A stretch of 64,000 bases of DNA from Spinellus fusiger (taxonomy: Eukaryota; Mucoromycota; Mucoromycetes; Mucorales; Phycomycetaceae). The position numbers and the translations under genes were made by a program. Location: positions 208,855 to 272,854 of the forward strand of contig JALLLS010000050.1 in assembly GCA_025094145.1 (NCBI GenBank). Reading direction: 5' to 3'. Below, in pieces: positions 10,026 to 22,045 of this stretch. Below the pieces are notes generated by a model that worked only from the letters and a program-made list of their open reading frames with translations, did not search any database and was not told the DNA's origin. How positions within the stretch are numbered: position 1 is the stretch's first letter; each line of letters starts with the position of its first letter.

Positions 10026-12842
10026 AGGATGGGTATGAAAGAGTCAACTGTTTCTGATAGGAACAACAAGATAAAGGCATCATTATAGAAGAGATAGACA
10101 CAAACATTATCGACCCCAACCATAGCTACGGATAGAACAGAATAGGATACATTGGAGGACCCTTCCTATTTTTCATAGTATTATTTCACTCTCTCACTCT
10201 CTCTGTAGGTGTGGGTGAGTCTATACTTGTTCTGATGGCTGTGAGTCTATGGCTGTGGGTGTTTTTACTTAAGAAATACAAATAAAGTAAAGTGTATTTT
10301 GGTACGCCTAGGAAGATGGGAAACAGCTGTGCCAAATGTCACTTTGCCAAATCAAGCAAAATCTTTAGGCTCACATTGGCTATTGAGGCCATGGAATGGT
10401 TTCACGATATTAAACTGTGTAAACGATAGTGATGATCAATATTAACAAAGTTGGCCAACCTATCGAAGAAAACAGTTTTACTCTGATGTGCTATTTTACT
10501 CCTATTCTTATGGCTTAATAGAGTAAAATAGAATAAAAAGGATGAATGAGTCATTATCGCCAATGATTCGATGTCTTGACAAGCCTTCACTTCTCTTATT
10601 ATTTTTGGGGAGAAGAAAGAGGAGAGCAGGATGACCTCCGATTCTATATCCACTATTGATCGAATGCATGGCTTAGCCTTTGGTGTAGCGATACCAGAAA
10701 AGGCTATATTTGTAGACGGATCTTGTTGGGTTTATGCTTTTTACTTTATTCGAAAAGAGCTTACAATATAAATATAGAATCATTTTTCTGCCTTGTAAAT
10801 AACTGCGGTGATGTTGGTTGGATAAATGATCATCCTTTGTAGTATCTGTGGACTATTATTATTACAACTAGAACTGTAATTATAGTTATTACCACTACTT
10901 ACCACAACTGTAATTATTATTGGCGTCATTACACTTTCTTTTTATAATTATTGGTATTATCTCTTTGCTTATTTGTTTGCTTGGTTATACTATTGATGGT
11001 GACTACACGGAAGAAGGGTGGATAAATGGATAAATGAATGGATAGATAAAAAAGACATTTGTATTGCTGGGGCACTTCATTAGAGCCAATAGAGAAAGAA
11101 GCCTATTTACAAACGAGAAAAATAAAAGACAATGGCACTGTTTTACTGATTTCATATATAAGAAATGAAACCATCCGAGAACATTTGACTTATTTCATCC
11201 AAGAAGCTTAATCCATAATGAGTGGTTGCTAAGAAGGTATTTCTTTATTTCTTTATTATTAACATCCTCAATATCACACAAAGAAACAGTAGTGTTTGTT
11301 GGTGCACATCTGTACATAGGTAACGGTAGATGAGCAGATTATTCTTTGTGATTCTGTCATCATTTTTTATGGCTACTTAACGTTTTAATAAATTAGAGCG
11401 GACTTTGTCTTTTTCTATACTGAAATACACCCTACTTTCTTTAGAAATAAATAAAGCACTCAATAGAAGTGTCTGACTCGTAACAGACAAAGGCTTGACT
11501 TTTGCTGATAATGTTTTTCAGTAGATAAAAGAAAGATACACTGAAGCATCTACTGAATAGCTCCACTATTGCTTAGAGCTCAGAAACAGTCATCATCAAC
11601 AGAGTGTATCAACACCTACCTGGCCTGAGCTATGAACTTTCTTTTGAAAATGTTTTGAAGTATGCCTCAGATCTATACACCATTCACTTAAAATAACGAG
11701 ACATATCTAATAAAATGTGTTTGTTTGTTATTGATAGGTGTGGGTAGGTGTTATTGCTGCTATCATTCTAGGGAATATAGAAAATAAGAGAGTTGCCGGC
11801 TCCATCTTATGTCCCACTTCCGCACGTGTAACACTATAAATATGAGGTGGTATTTATTATTTGTAAACTTCATTTCCTGTAATGTGCCTAGCTCAATACA
11901 AAGGAATCATCCAGAGATCATTTATTCTATAGAATCTATAAATGGGAAATTATGGAAACCTTAAACAAGACTTCTTTAGAATGGTGATGTATTGATGTTG
12001 GATGAGCCAACATAATTTAAACAGAAAGAACAAGTAGCAATAGTAAAGTGGTACTAGTCTTGAAATGTCTACAGTTGTGTACAGGCCTTCGATAAACATA
12101 AAGTCCGATTCTGACATTGTGCTAACCCTCGGCATGAATAATAACATGAGTGAAAGAATAGACCACCCATACCAGACAATCCTCCTTTCATTGTTAAACC
12201 TATAGATAATAGCAATAGAGTCATAATAACATACTAGAAGAGAGGCAATAAGAGACCAAGAAAACAGCGCCTTACAGAGATAAAATCAAAGTTAAATAAG
12301 TGTGTTGATCAGCCAGTAAGTAGGTTTGGTCTTTATACGAAATCAGTCCTTATTATGGGGTGGTCATCTACTCCCTCGGAATCACTTTCAATTCTACATA
12401 AGAGGGATATATCATAAGATCAGTGGGTCTAAAATAAATTCACATTGGTGCTGTATTCCACTGATTAGCCACTAAGATGTATTCTCTCATCCCAGGAGTT
12501 GTTTACATGGACCTACTACCAGAAATGTGTGTGAGTTTATGTGTCCATTTTAATACTTTGTATGGCTTTGTATCTATCTTTTGTTTTATTATATCATCCC
12601 ACTGTAAAGTAAATGGTTAGATACAGAAAATAAAAGAAATAGGGTATTTAAAAGTGGCAATGCCATCGTATAACATTGTTTCAATACTCACACACAAACC
12701 TAGCCTAGAAAACGTGCTGAAGTCTGCAGAGTGCAGAAAGGGGTAGTATAAACTTTAATAAATTCACTACACACCCAAAGATTCTTCTGGTTTTTAAGCA
12801 ATGATATATTCCTTTTACATCGTTGAAAATAATTGCCATTTA

Positions 12843-13670
12843 TAGAATATCTCACTATTAAATTGTATTATCAATAGAATATATTGATGAATAAAATTGT
12901 TTATTGTAATATTATAGGTAATGATATATTATGTACTATAGCTACTGCTGTTCTAGGTGTATTCCTTCATAGCAATAGAATCCACACCTTAAAATCCCTG
13001 TGCTTTATTCTTGTGAGATAGATAACTATGCTTGGGAGTATACCCTAGAGATCCTAGACACCCTAGACAGTATAGAAGACTACTTAAGACTGACTTGAAA
13101 GTAGTCTTTACTCACCCAATAACAATACAATGACTGTCTTGTGGATTACAATGAGCTCAAGCCCAGATGAAAACATTGCTTACCTTTTTATCACTAGAAT
13201 AGTCTTTGGTAGTGTCTATCACCTCCTTCTATTGTTTTACTTTGTTAATAATAGTACATTACCTTGATTAGTTATGCTCATCTTGACGAGTATTTGAGTG
13301 TTAAGTTGTATAGGCAGTGTGGGAAATAACAAAAGGATGGGATTATCAAAACAAATAATAACGTTGTATCTATTATTTTAGTGATGTATACACTAGCCTC
13401 CACTCATAAAATTCACAAGTCAAACAATTGACACTCTATTTGCCTTGAACCTAAAGGACAGTATTAGACACAATACTTAGTTCTCATTAAGCACCACTGT
13501 TAATACCAGTTACAATAACATAGTTACTGAAGTGATTATGAATACTGAGTCAATAAACGAATACACTGTTCTCAACACAAGTGATTTTGGTTCTATTTTA
13601 TGGACAATGACCACTAGAGTTAATTCTGTGTGTGTCTTATAATAAATATCTCTCAAGTAGTGCTATACTA
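12843..13670 (+). mobile_element. Dispersed ~820-bp element, copy A (non-coding)
   Basis: This stretch is nearly identical over most of its length to 36764-37580 read on the other strand, with a few small indels (for example an 11-nt difference near CCCTAGACACC). No open frame of note lies inside. The ends carry short inverted repeats: the right end reads inward TAGTATAGCACTACTT, and the left end TAGAATATCTCACTAT, which in copy B is TAGTATACTTCACTAT. Size, lack of coding and terminal inverted repeats suit a MITE-like non-autonomous DNA element. A solo LTR or another dispersed repeat is possible. Confidence 0.75.
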
Positions 13671-16113
13671 CAAATACTGTGGGCTTAAGGATAACATATT
13701 ATGTTAAGAGAAGAATATCATGAACTGAGTTCTAATATCAGAGGAATATTGTGATTGTATTCTCCGTTGGTTTCCTTTTATGTCACAACAATATTTGAGT
13801 CTATAGCTCAAATGTTTCTTGTGTGATTTAGTTGAAGCATAACTTGGTTATTCTTATAGTTTAAGTACTTAAGTCTTAGTACAAGAGAAATAATAAGTTG
13901 AATAAGAAAAGATGATATCTACACCACACAATGATCATTGTTATAATCTAAAGTTTGATTTTCTACTTTTGAACACACTATAATAAAAGTATATCTGAGA
14001 TATAGTTAAAGTCCATCTCTATTGAACTGGTGACTAGGCTTGATAGACCTATTTTTTATTTATTTAATTTACAAACAGAAAAAAGGTGCAGATGATAACA
14101 TCCAGTGATATACTATGAGAATAGAAATAGTTGATCCATTGTCATTCTTAAATCAAATCGAGTTTATAACTGAGATAAATAGAATACACACTATCATTCA
14201 AAGTAATACTGATTTGCTTGCATTATTTTATTTCTCATACACCCAAATATATATTTGATGGTTGTAACATTCACCAAGAGTATTTAAATAAGGTAGATAA
14301 TCATTATTAAATAATTAGATATAGAAGCATTTACAGGCATAGATGCTTTCTGTAATTGTAAATAATAATAATAATAAAAAGGGTTTGTTATAAAGCACAG
14401 CATGGACCCTCTTTCTTTTTCTGATAGATGACCAATAGCTCTTACTGCACAAGCCACTCTCTATAGTACAGGTTATTGGCGTTACAGCCTTGCTGATCAA
14501 ATGGTTATCAATGTATTCTATTCCAAACTAAGTCTATAGTGTCTTTGAGCCAAAATACAAGTGTTCTATATCCTGTTTTGTATGTCTTGTGTATTCGATA
14601 ATGCACATGCATATCTTGGCAATAGATCGCATGGCTTTTATGAAACACATGTCTATGCCTAAAGAATGCCCTGAACCAACCATAGTTAAAACAGTAGACA
14701 TGGCAAGCCAATCATGGACAAGAAATATTTCTAGTAAAGAAGAGTTACACTTTTTTTAGCCACTCAAATAACAATCACGGGGTTCTCTAATTTCCCTGTT
14801 CTATAGAAGAATGATTGTCTTTCCAGCATAATGGTTAAAGAGTCTTACAAAACTCAGATATATTCTTGGGTGTACACACTATTCCACTCAGTCTAAAATG
14901 CCTTATGACGTCCACTTTTTCAAGAAGATCTTGATGAGTTCTACATTGAACAAAGATGCTTGGCCATTGGTTAGAAAAGAAAAGAGAAAGAAGAGAAAAA
15001 AAGCTTAATACGTATTTAATGTTCATAGCGAGTTAATAGTAAGGAAAAGGAAGGAAGGACAATAGAATCTATTGTATTCAATGCCACAAACCTTTATTTA
15101 AAAATAAAAATAAAAATAAAAATAAAAGCTAAAGGCGTGGGCCAGCAGACTAGCTAATTACAGTATTATTGTATAACTCCAAAGGGTAAACTGAACGAAA
15201 TACACTATTTCCGGAAATTAATGGGACACCTCAAAAAATAATGAGTGCTGTAGTGTTGGGCACGTATGATCTTACTGGGGACATGTAGGGCCTTGCGAGA
15301 TTGGCTACTGACACACGAATAGAGCAGAAAGAGTGGGGATTGGGGATGTCTTTTTGCAAGTGTGAGGGTGTAGTAGTGTGGGGAGGCATAGGCAAAGACA
15401 AGGGCAAAGTGACAGGACGGGAAGCAAACAGGGTTTTGGATTGACTATGGCATTTGGTTCAGATCCAGAACAGAACCAACGAAAAGGAACGAAACACAAA
15501 GAAAACAGGTTGGGATCAAGAGACAGTCCACCCTCCAAGTCGATGTAAGCCTATCTTGTTGATACTCCAGAAAGTAGCTTGAATCAAAGTCTTTTGATTA
15601 AAGAAGTAGAAAAATACACTTTCTATACTAGTTGCTATCTTATTCACTATGACGTGGAATCCTTTTTACTTGTCAATGCTAATGGTGCCTTCACCAAACC
15701 TCCAAGAAGATAAGGTAGTCACACTACATTGTCTCACATCATGTATTTCATAGCGTTGGAAATAGCCAGACCTGGCCGCCTATTTTGGGAGAGCCTATTG
15801 TAGTAATTCTATATATGTAGAATGCAGAAATTATAAATAGAGGGAATAGATGCACCCTTTGCATCTTTGAGAAATATACTTTATAATTCCAAACAGTACA
15901 CTTTTTTGCTTAAGAACCTCAAACAATAGTTATTTTGAGCTATAATATAATTTTATGTTATATGGTGAAATTAAAATTAACATCCTCATTTATAAAGCAC
16001 TTTTGCCTTGCTTTGATACAATGCACGTGTTAAGTTGTAGACTTTCCCTGAATATGAATGAATGAATTCAAAGATTTGTGTTTTATTAAAGTGAGGGGAT
16101 TTACAGTCCTAAT

Positions 16114-17202
16114 GTAATAAGTGACTAGACAAGAAATCAATTATTATTTTCTATTTTATTTTGAGAAATAAAGGTATATTTATTAGTCAAAGATGTTCAT
16201 AATAAAATATTCATGGAATAAAATAACACAAGATTTAGAGTAGTTTTTCTTTAGATGATTGTCTACATTCTTATTATAAAGAATATTGCTCAGTACTTTG
16301 TAGCAAAGCCTTTATTTTTCATCAGTGGGGCACCTCTTTGGCATGCTATCCACTAAATTTTCCATAAATTCATTTGGGATTTTCTGCTATTTACTACGCA
16401 AACATCGTTCAAGCTAGTTTGCATTGGTTATGCTTGTTTGACACAGATTGATCTTCTTTTCAAGATAATCCCACATATGCTCAATTGGGTTAAGATCTGA
16501 ACTTTGTGCAGGCCAAAAATCAAAACATTCAATCACACATCTCTTTTGTTTGTACCATCCACTCTATGTTCCTGTATGGCAAAGAACACTGTCTTCTTGG
16601 AAGAGCATGGTCTTATTGAGGTTCTCTTACAGTTTTTGAAACCAAGGAAGAAAGTATTTAGTAATTAAATTGACATACTTGTCTTGATCAACTAATCCCT
16701 CTAAGAATACAGGAGGTCCTATACCTTCACGCCAAAAGCAAACCCACACCATGACTGAACTCTTGCCATACTTGTATGTTCTTTGCGTATAACGCTCCTC
16801 ATACCTTTCACCTTTCTTACTGAGCACTCTAGTCCTTTTATTATTGCTCACAACTGTAAAACGAGACTTATCAGACCAAACGGTATTACTCCACCTCTCC
16901 ACTGGCCAATCAGCCTTGTTTTTACACCATTCCAATCGTCTTTGCTTGTGAGTAAGTGTCATACGAGATTTTCTTGATAATTAGCATGTCTATTCTATTG
17001 TTCTATGATTCGACCTCTAATAAACATAGCATGCTCTCTTCTTTTGATAGGAACCTCTTCATGCTCCTGGCTAATATTTGACTGAATTTTCATTGACTAA
17101 AGTCATCTTTTGAATAAGTTATAAAAGAAAAGAAAAAAGACCTCTATTTTATTTTTGAAGAATAAGAAATAGAAATCTATCTTTTGTTTAGTCACTTATT
17201 AC
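16114..17202 (-). mobile_element. Decayed Tc1/mariner-type element with terminal inverted repeats
   Basis: The ends match as inverted repeats: GTAATAAGTGACTAGACAA at 16114-16132 and its near-exact complement at 17184-17202 (one mismatch in 19). The ~1.09-kb span and the transposase remnant inside on the minus strand fit a Tc1/mariner element. Confidence 0.75.
16290..17060 (-). pseudogene. Tc1-type transposase, broken
   Basis: Minus-strand reading shows Tc1 transposase landmarks in order. An N-terminal half is intact as a 111-codon frame (16962-16627) with TLTHKQRRLEWCK, VWSDKSRFTVVSN (first catalytic Asp) and VMVWVCFW. Then FQEDSVLCHTG carries the second Asp, and DLNPIEHMWDYLEKKI carries the catalytic Glu. 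In-frame stops interrupt the part after 16627 (for example after CHTG and twice after the NPIE block), and the HTH region upstream is eroded. It is therefore not functional. Family assignment is firm because motif order and spacing are kept. Confidence 0.85.
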
Positions 17203-17384
17203 TTGGGACCATATCTATAATTATAATACATCAATACTACTTACTATTTTATATTAATATATGATTCTCTACTTATTTTGTCAATAAGAAAGAAAGAAAT
17301 ATAATAGTCTATCATGAATAATAACAGTATAAATAATATAAATAATAAGAGATATCGGTCCTAAGTTTATTCAGGAATAGTCTA

Positions 17385-20300
17385 TCAACTGTTTTCTCCA
17401 GGTACACTTTCCATGTACTGACGCCGAATGAGTTCCAGACTCAAAGTGGATGAAGAAAGACCTTGTGGATGAGCAAGATTCAATAAATTAACAGCACGCA
17501 AAGAATGGGCCTCATTGTTTTGTAAACTGATGCCTTGGTTCTCATTTTCAAAAGATTGGAATTGACTCATACGCCTATAGGGCTGGGTGCTTGAATGATA
17601 AGGTAATGTTTGGTTGCGCTGCAATATACCACGACTTGTTGTTTCTGTTGCTTCTGTAGCCAGCACGCCAGAAGAATCATTAGAATAGATCCTTTGTAAA
17701 GGAAGTGTATTTTGACGCTTTGGAAAGTTGTGATCTATATTTTCAGCTACAGTCTCTGTACTATGAGTACTCTTGAAGATAAAATTGGTTGGAAGCGAGC
17801 AGCGACGCTTATTAAGAATGGATTGACGATAGTCTTCTAGGGATTGAGGACGATACACCTCAGGCACTGACATTCGCCTTGCCATAACATGAAGATGACT
17901 TGTAGACTCTACTTTATAGAGAGAGGTTGATCTATTATCAAAATGATCTGACATTAGAGTTTCTCTTCTTGTACGGAGAGAAGTAGGAGACCAAGATGCG
18001 TAAATATCAGCAAGTTCAAAAGTGACATTGAGTTCTGGTGATGAGGTATTTTCTACTGACTCAGAAATCTCTTCTACAAGATGTTTCTCTCCCCCAGGGT
18101 AAATACTACTTTTACGACTAGAGGCCATAGGCTGTTTCTCATAGGTGTGATGAGAGTCGTTTGTTTGAGAAAGGTGTTCTGTTTGTTGGTGCCAGTAGTT
18201 GTCTGCATAATTTACTTTTACAAGTTCAGAGCGCTCATCATCGACATCATTATATTGAGTCATTAATCGAATAGGGAGCATGGTCACCGGTATATCTTCT
18301 GTATTCTCATCTATGGGCTGTAATTCATCACTAAATAATTCTCCATTGACACTATCTTCTCCCAGTGTCTCAAATGTCATGGAATTACCACCTATGGTAG
18401 TTAGTTGTGTTCTTTGATGGTCAGTGTGTGATGGATCTCCTTTAGATATATTCTTTGATTTGTTGGAAAGATCCTTCATAGGTATATTGTGTTTTAATAT
18501 CTCTTCTGATACATGACTGTGGGCCATTGGCGGAAATACACTAGGAAGAAGGTGTTCTACATCTTTGTGTACCATAGGTACGTGTAACTTTGAAGAGAGA
18601 GCAGGATCTTGATATTGCTGACTGAGGTCCTCTAATTGACTTTTGATATTTGCTGGTATATCTAGGAGGATAGTTTCATCCGCTCCCGAGGGTCCATCAG
18701 TACCACGAACAAAGGATAGAAGATGATGGATACGACGACCATAGAAATATTGATATATCAGGGTTAAAAATGGTAAAGGAATTAGCACAAAAGACTGAAT
18801 ATGTCCACCTTTGAGATTCAATACAATAATCATAATGACTTGAAAGAGGATCACAGAAGTCATGACAATCTGGAACAATACGGGCCACATCTTTCCTCCA
18901 CTCTCTATCTTGGTGATGTAAATGTAGGTCAACATGTATTTGTAGACTACGGTGGCAATTGTAAAGTAAATCAGTGCAAATGGAAGCACAAGAGGAGCTA
19001 TTGCACTATAAATAAGAGCAATAGTGAAAAAGAAGAGTAATATATTGTAATTTTGTGCATAGTCGAATTCGGCTGGTTGTGCAAGTTCTCGAAGTCGACG
19101 GGGACTAGGACGTGTGAGGAATTTGTTGAGTGTAATAGTGAGGAGTGGCATGAGTTGAATAAGTTCAATGGTTATACCGAGTCCTTTGATGCATACATAG
19201 TTAATCCAAAACGTAGAAACATCGGCAATGTTTTTGGCAAGTTGGATCATGTATTCAGTGATCCCTTCATTTTCAGCCAATGCACCTGAAACAATAAGTA
19301 CTTTGAGCTGTCCATAAATGCCAATGAGGATAGAAGTCAATGTAAACACAAGCAAATTGTTGATGATAAAGAAAAAGTAAAGTTTGGTGAGCACTTTACG
19401 ATTGAGGGTTGTTTTTGTACGATAGCCTTGAAGTTGAGAGAGATATCTGAAGAGCATAGGCAATACAAAAAAGAAAACAGCTGTCATTATAGGGGTGAAC
19501 CAAGCTTGGATCACACCCACAAGGATCTTATGATCTGCAATAAACACTTCTGCGTTGGGGAAAAGGCGTGTTACGTTTACAATATTCGAAGCAGCTGAAA
19601 GAGCACCGACAGGAATCATCCATGCAAACACAAACACAACATAAAGTAGTCTTCCAATCCATCGTTTGATCTTTCTTTTACTATTATCCATAGGCAAGTT
19701 CTGCCATATAAGATCATTGGGCGGGGACGCAAGGCTGACATTTGAGTTGAGTATCTTTGTGAGGGTGTGGTATGTTTCATGGGCCCATTCTATTTTCTTG
19801 AAAGAAACCCAACCATAACTAGCATTCTTTGTGTCAGACTGATGTGCTCTTTTAATATCCTGTTCAAGATCATGGACACGCTTTGTAAAGTGATAGATAG
19901 CATCCACTTTCCTACCAAAGCAGGTAATTCCCATAGAGACAGTAGGCCGTTTCTTTACTATTTGCTTACCATCTAACCATAGATGAGTGCCTATAAAAAG
20001 ATAGATGCTTACCGCTCAGGTAACTTGCCAAGGTATTCTCCAATTGACATACTGCCTGATCATGCCTTTTTCTTAGTTCAGTCAGAGTTGCATTATGATG
20101 GCCTATCAGTGTCTGTTGCATGGGATGTGGCAGATGAAATGTCTCAAGCCACTGCTTCAATTGACTGTCTGTGCGCATTGCCTTTGGTATTTCTCCTATG
20201 AATAATGTCTTGTCGGAGGGAATTTTTGTTCTGTGAAGGTACTTTTGCCGCATCTCTATCAAGTCACACGAAGCACGGTACATTCCCCACTGAATGACAA

Positions 20301-20957
20301 GGGAAAATAGCCATGTGGCTGCAGTGGGTGACCAGTACCACCCTGTGTCTGGATTGGCCGTCAATTTGCCATTCAAATAATTGATACCAGAAATGGACAG
20401 AAAGTCAAGCCCAGGTGCTGGTGGCCAAACCCTTTTCTATAATGAGATAAATATTTAACCATAGAACTTACCCTGTGTATTTAGTAGCCACTATATTGAT
20501 AGGCAAAAGGACACAGAGACCCGCCACTGTCATAAAGGCAAGAATGCGTCTTAGTAGCCTCAGAAACATCAAGAACAAGACAGCATCAGGACCCATACGA
20601 TCCATGAGCAACGTATCAGATGTATTGAGAATAGGTAGTATCCAGTCAAACCAACCAGATCCGAGCAATGGAGGGCGTTGACTAATAAGAATAATATCAA
20701 ATAGTAAGAGACCTATTGATTGACATTCTTCTCTTTCTCCCTTTCCTTTCTATACAAAGGAAGAAGACTTACTCTGGAGTAGAGAATTTAGTTTTTGGAG
20801 CATAGACAAGGGTATGCCGTGGTCTCATCCAACTAAAGGCCAAGATCACAGCAAAGGCTATGGCTAGATTTACACCAAGTTGTATGCCCATTGATTGCAA
20901 TGTGAGGGTTGTATCCTGCTTCTTTTGATCATCAAGGGAGATATAAATACTACTCAT
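17385..20957 (-). CDS. CSC1/OSCA-type calcium-permeable stress-gated cation channel (DUF221 family)
   Basis: Four exons (20957-20773, 20681-20472, 20431-20013, 19990-17385) join in phase to 1139 residues. Exon 1 has the first membrane helix. Exon 2 encodes the WF(D)WILPI...D..LLMDRMGPDAVLFL block typical of the N-terminal Rsn1/CSC1 region. The third begins with GLDFLSISGINYLN and leads into the cytosolic PHM7-type domain (LFIGEIPKAM, ending KKRPTVSMGITCFGRKVDAI). The long last exon carries the 7-TM core (to about residue 690) and an unusually long Ser/Thr-rich cytoplasmic tail of ~450 residues. Members form mechanosensitive or osmosensitive cation channels in plasma or vacuolar membranes. The tail may be a phosphorylation platform (inference). 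The third acceptor is the second AG of AAAAG, chosen because only it keeps the frame. Confidence 0.9.
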
Positions 20958-21180
20958 AGCATGAAAACAGTAACTATAATAATAAAGGACAGTAATGGAT
21001 GAACCCCCTTAAAAAGAATACTCAAATCCAGGTAAGAGAAGACTTCTAAGGAATGAATAAATAGATGAATAAATAAACGGATAAATAAATAAAGGACAGC
21101 AGACAAATAGGAAATACAAATCTATCGCTGTAAAAAAAAGAGAAAAAGAGAGAAAGTGCGACAAACACACTTCTTCCTTC

Positions 21181-21795
21181 ATGCCCACTTGCTCTTCTCT
21201 TTCTCTGCGTGTTACCGTCGGTTCTTCAGTGGATACACTCCGCCCTTACACACTTCAGCAAGGCAGTCAAGCACGTATTCAGAACGAATTCTTTGATGGC
21301 TATGTGGCAGTGCTTCTAAAAGGCTATGGACACTCGCCCTACTTTGATACCAATAGCGACACCTTTTGTATCAAAGTAATGGGTCGCTTCCTCAAGCCAT
21401 ATACAGCTGACACTATTGTGTTTGGAAATGAATTCGATGCCCCCTTAAGATTACCCATGGGCTCCTCCATAGCACTGAAATTTGCAACGTGGTTTGATCC
21501 TGGGTTAGAAGCTGATCTCTATTCAGAACATCCTTATGCTCTTAGTCCTCTTCTTGTGACAATGAACCGATTAGCTCTTCAGTCTGCTCCTCTTCCAGAT
21601 TGGCCCTATGAAGAAGGACAAGCAGTGGAGGAGAATACTAAGCTTCTTGATCTTAATCTTGATCTTGATACTGCTAAAGCACGCAGAACCTTCTTTACTA
21701 CTCCTCAGCACAGAGAAGAGGTCCTCATCAACGACCAACAAGTGTGGTCGATGGACTTTTGTAATCCATATCTTGACTTTTTAAATGTAGTGTAA
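21181..21795 (+). CDS. DUF1769 / UPF0590 family protein
   Basis: One exon of 204 residues, starting at the first ATG after a purine/pyrimidine-rich leader. The pattern KVMGRFL..Y..DTIVFGNEFD, then KFATWFDPGLEADLYSEHPYALSPLLVTMN, is the signature of the fungal DUF1769 (UPF0590) family, whose members have no established role. The protein is shorter than some relatives, but start and stop look natural. It is divergent from the CSC1-type gene, with only ~220 nt between starts, so the two may share a promoter. Confidence 0.8.
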   Translation: MPTCSSLSLRVTVGSSVDTLRPYTLQQGSQARIQNEFFDGYVAVLLKGYGHSPYFDTNSDTFCIKVMGRFLKPYTADTIVFGNEFDAPLRLPMGSSIALKFATWFDPGLEADLYSEHPYALSPLLVTMNRLALQSAPLPDWPYEEGQAVEENTKLLDLNLDLDTAKARRTFFTTPQHREEVLINDQQVWSMDFCNPYLDFLNVV

Positions 21796-22045
21796 TCTTT
21801 TTATATTATGATACTGACTAGGCTTGCTAGTACAAAGTGTGTCTACCAGTCCTTGAGATAGATGTGCTTCGCTATTGGGATGGACAGGTAAAGAGACACA
21901 TTCTCCGTCCTGTTTCTATTGTTTGAGTACTAACACAATGCACTCCATTAGCCACTGCGCTTTATTGCCAAGACAAAGGATAGCACAGCAACATTCTTTA
22001 TTGTTCAGTTTCAATTGGAAAAAGATGTAGACCAAGAGTGAGTGT

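Larger units (their letters stand above)
9086..16113. other. Gene desert
   Basis: About 7 kb of mostly AT-rich sequence. It holds one possible pair of terminal exons (9434-10025, listed separately), copy A of a dispersed element (12843-13670) and a GC-richer patch near 15230-15540 without a convincing gene. Frames up to about 80 codons occur elsewhere but lack splice partners, domains or biased composition. Confidence 0.6.

Noticed and set aside
15230..15540. GC-richer patch with a 77-codon minus frame
   Set aside because: It is Cys/Leu/Pro-rich from a C-rich tract, with no start context, domain or splice partner.
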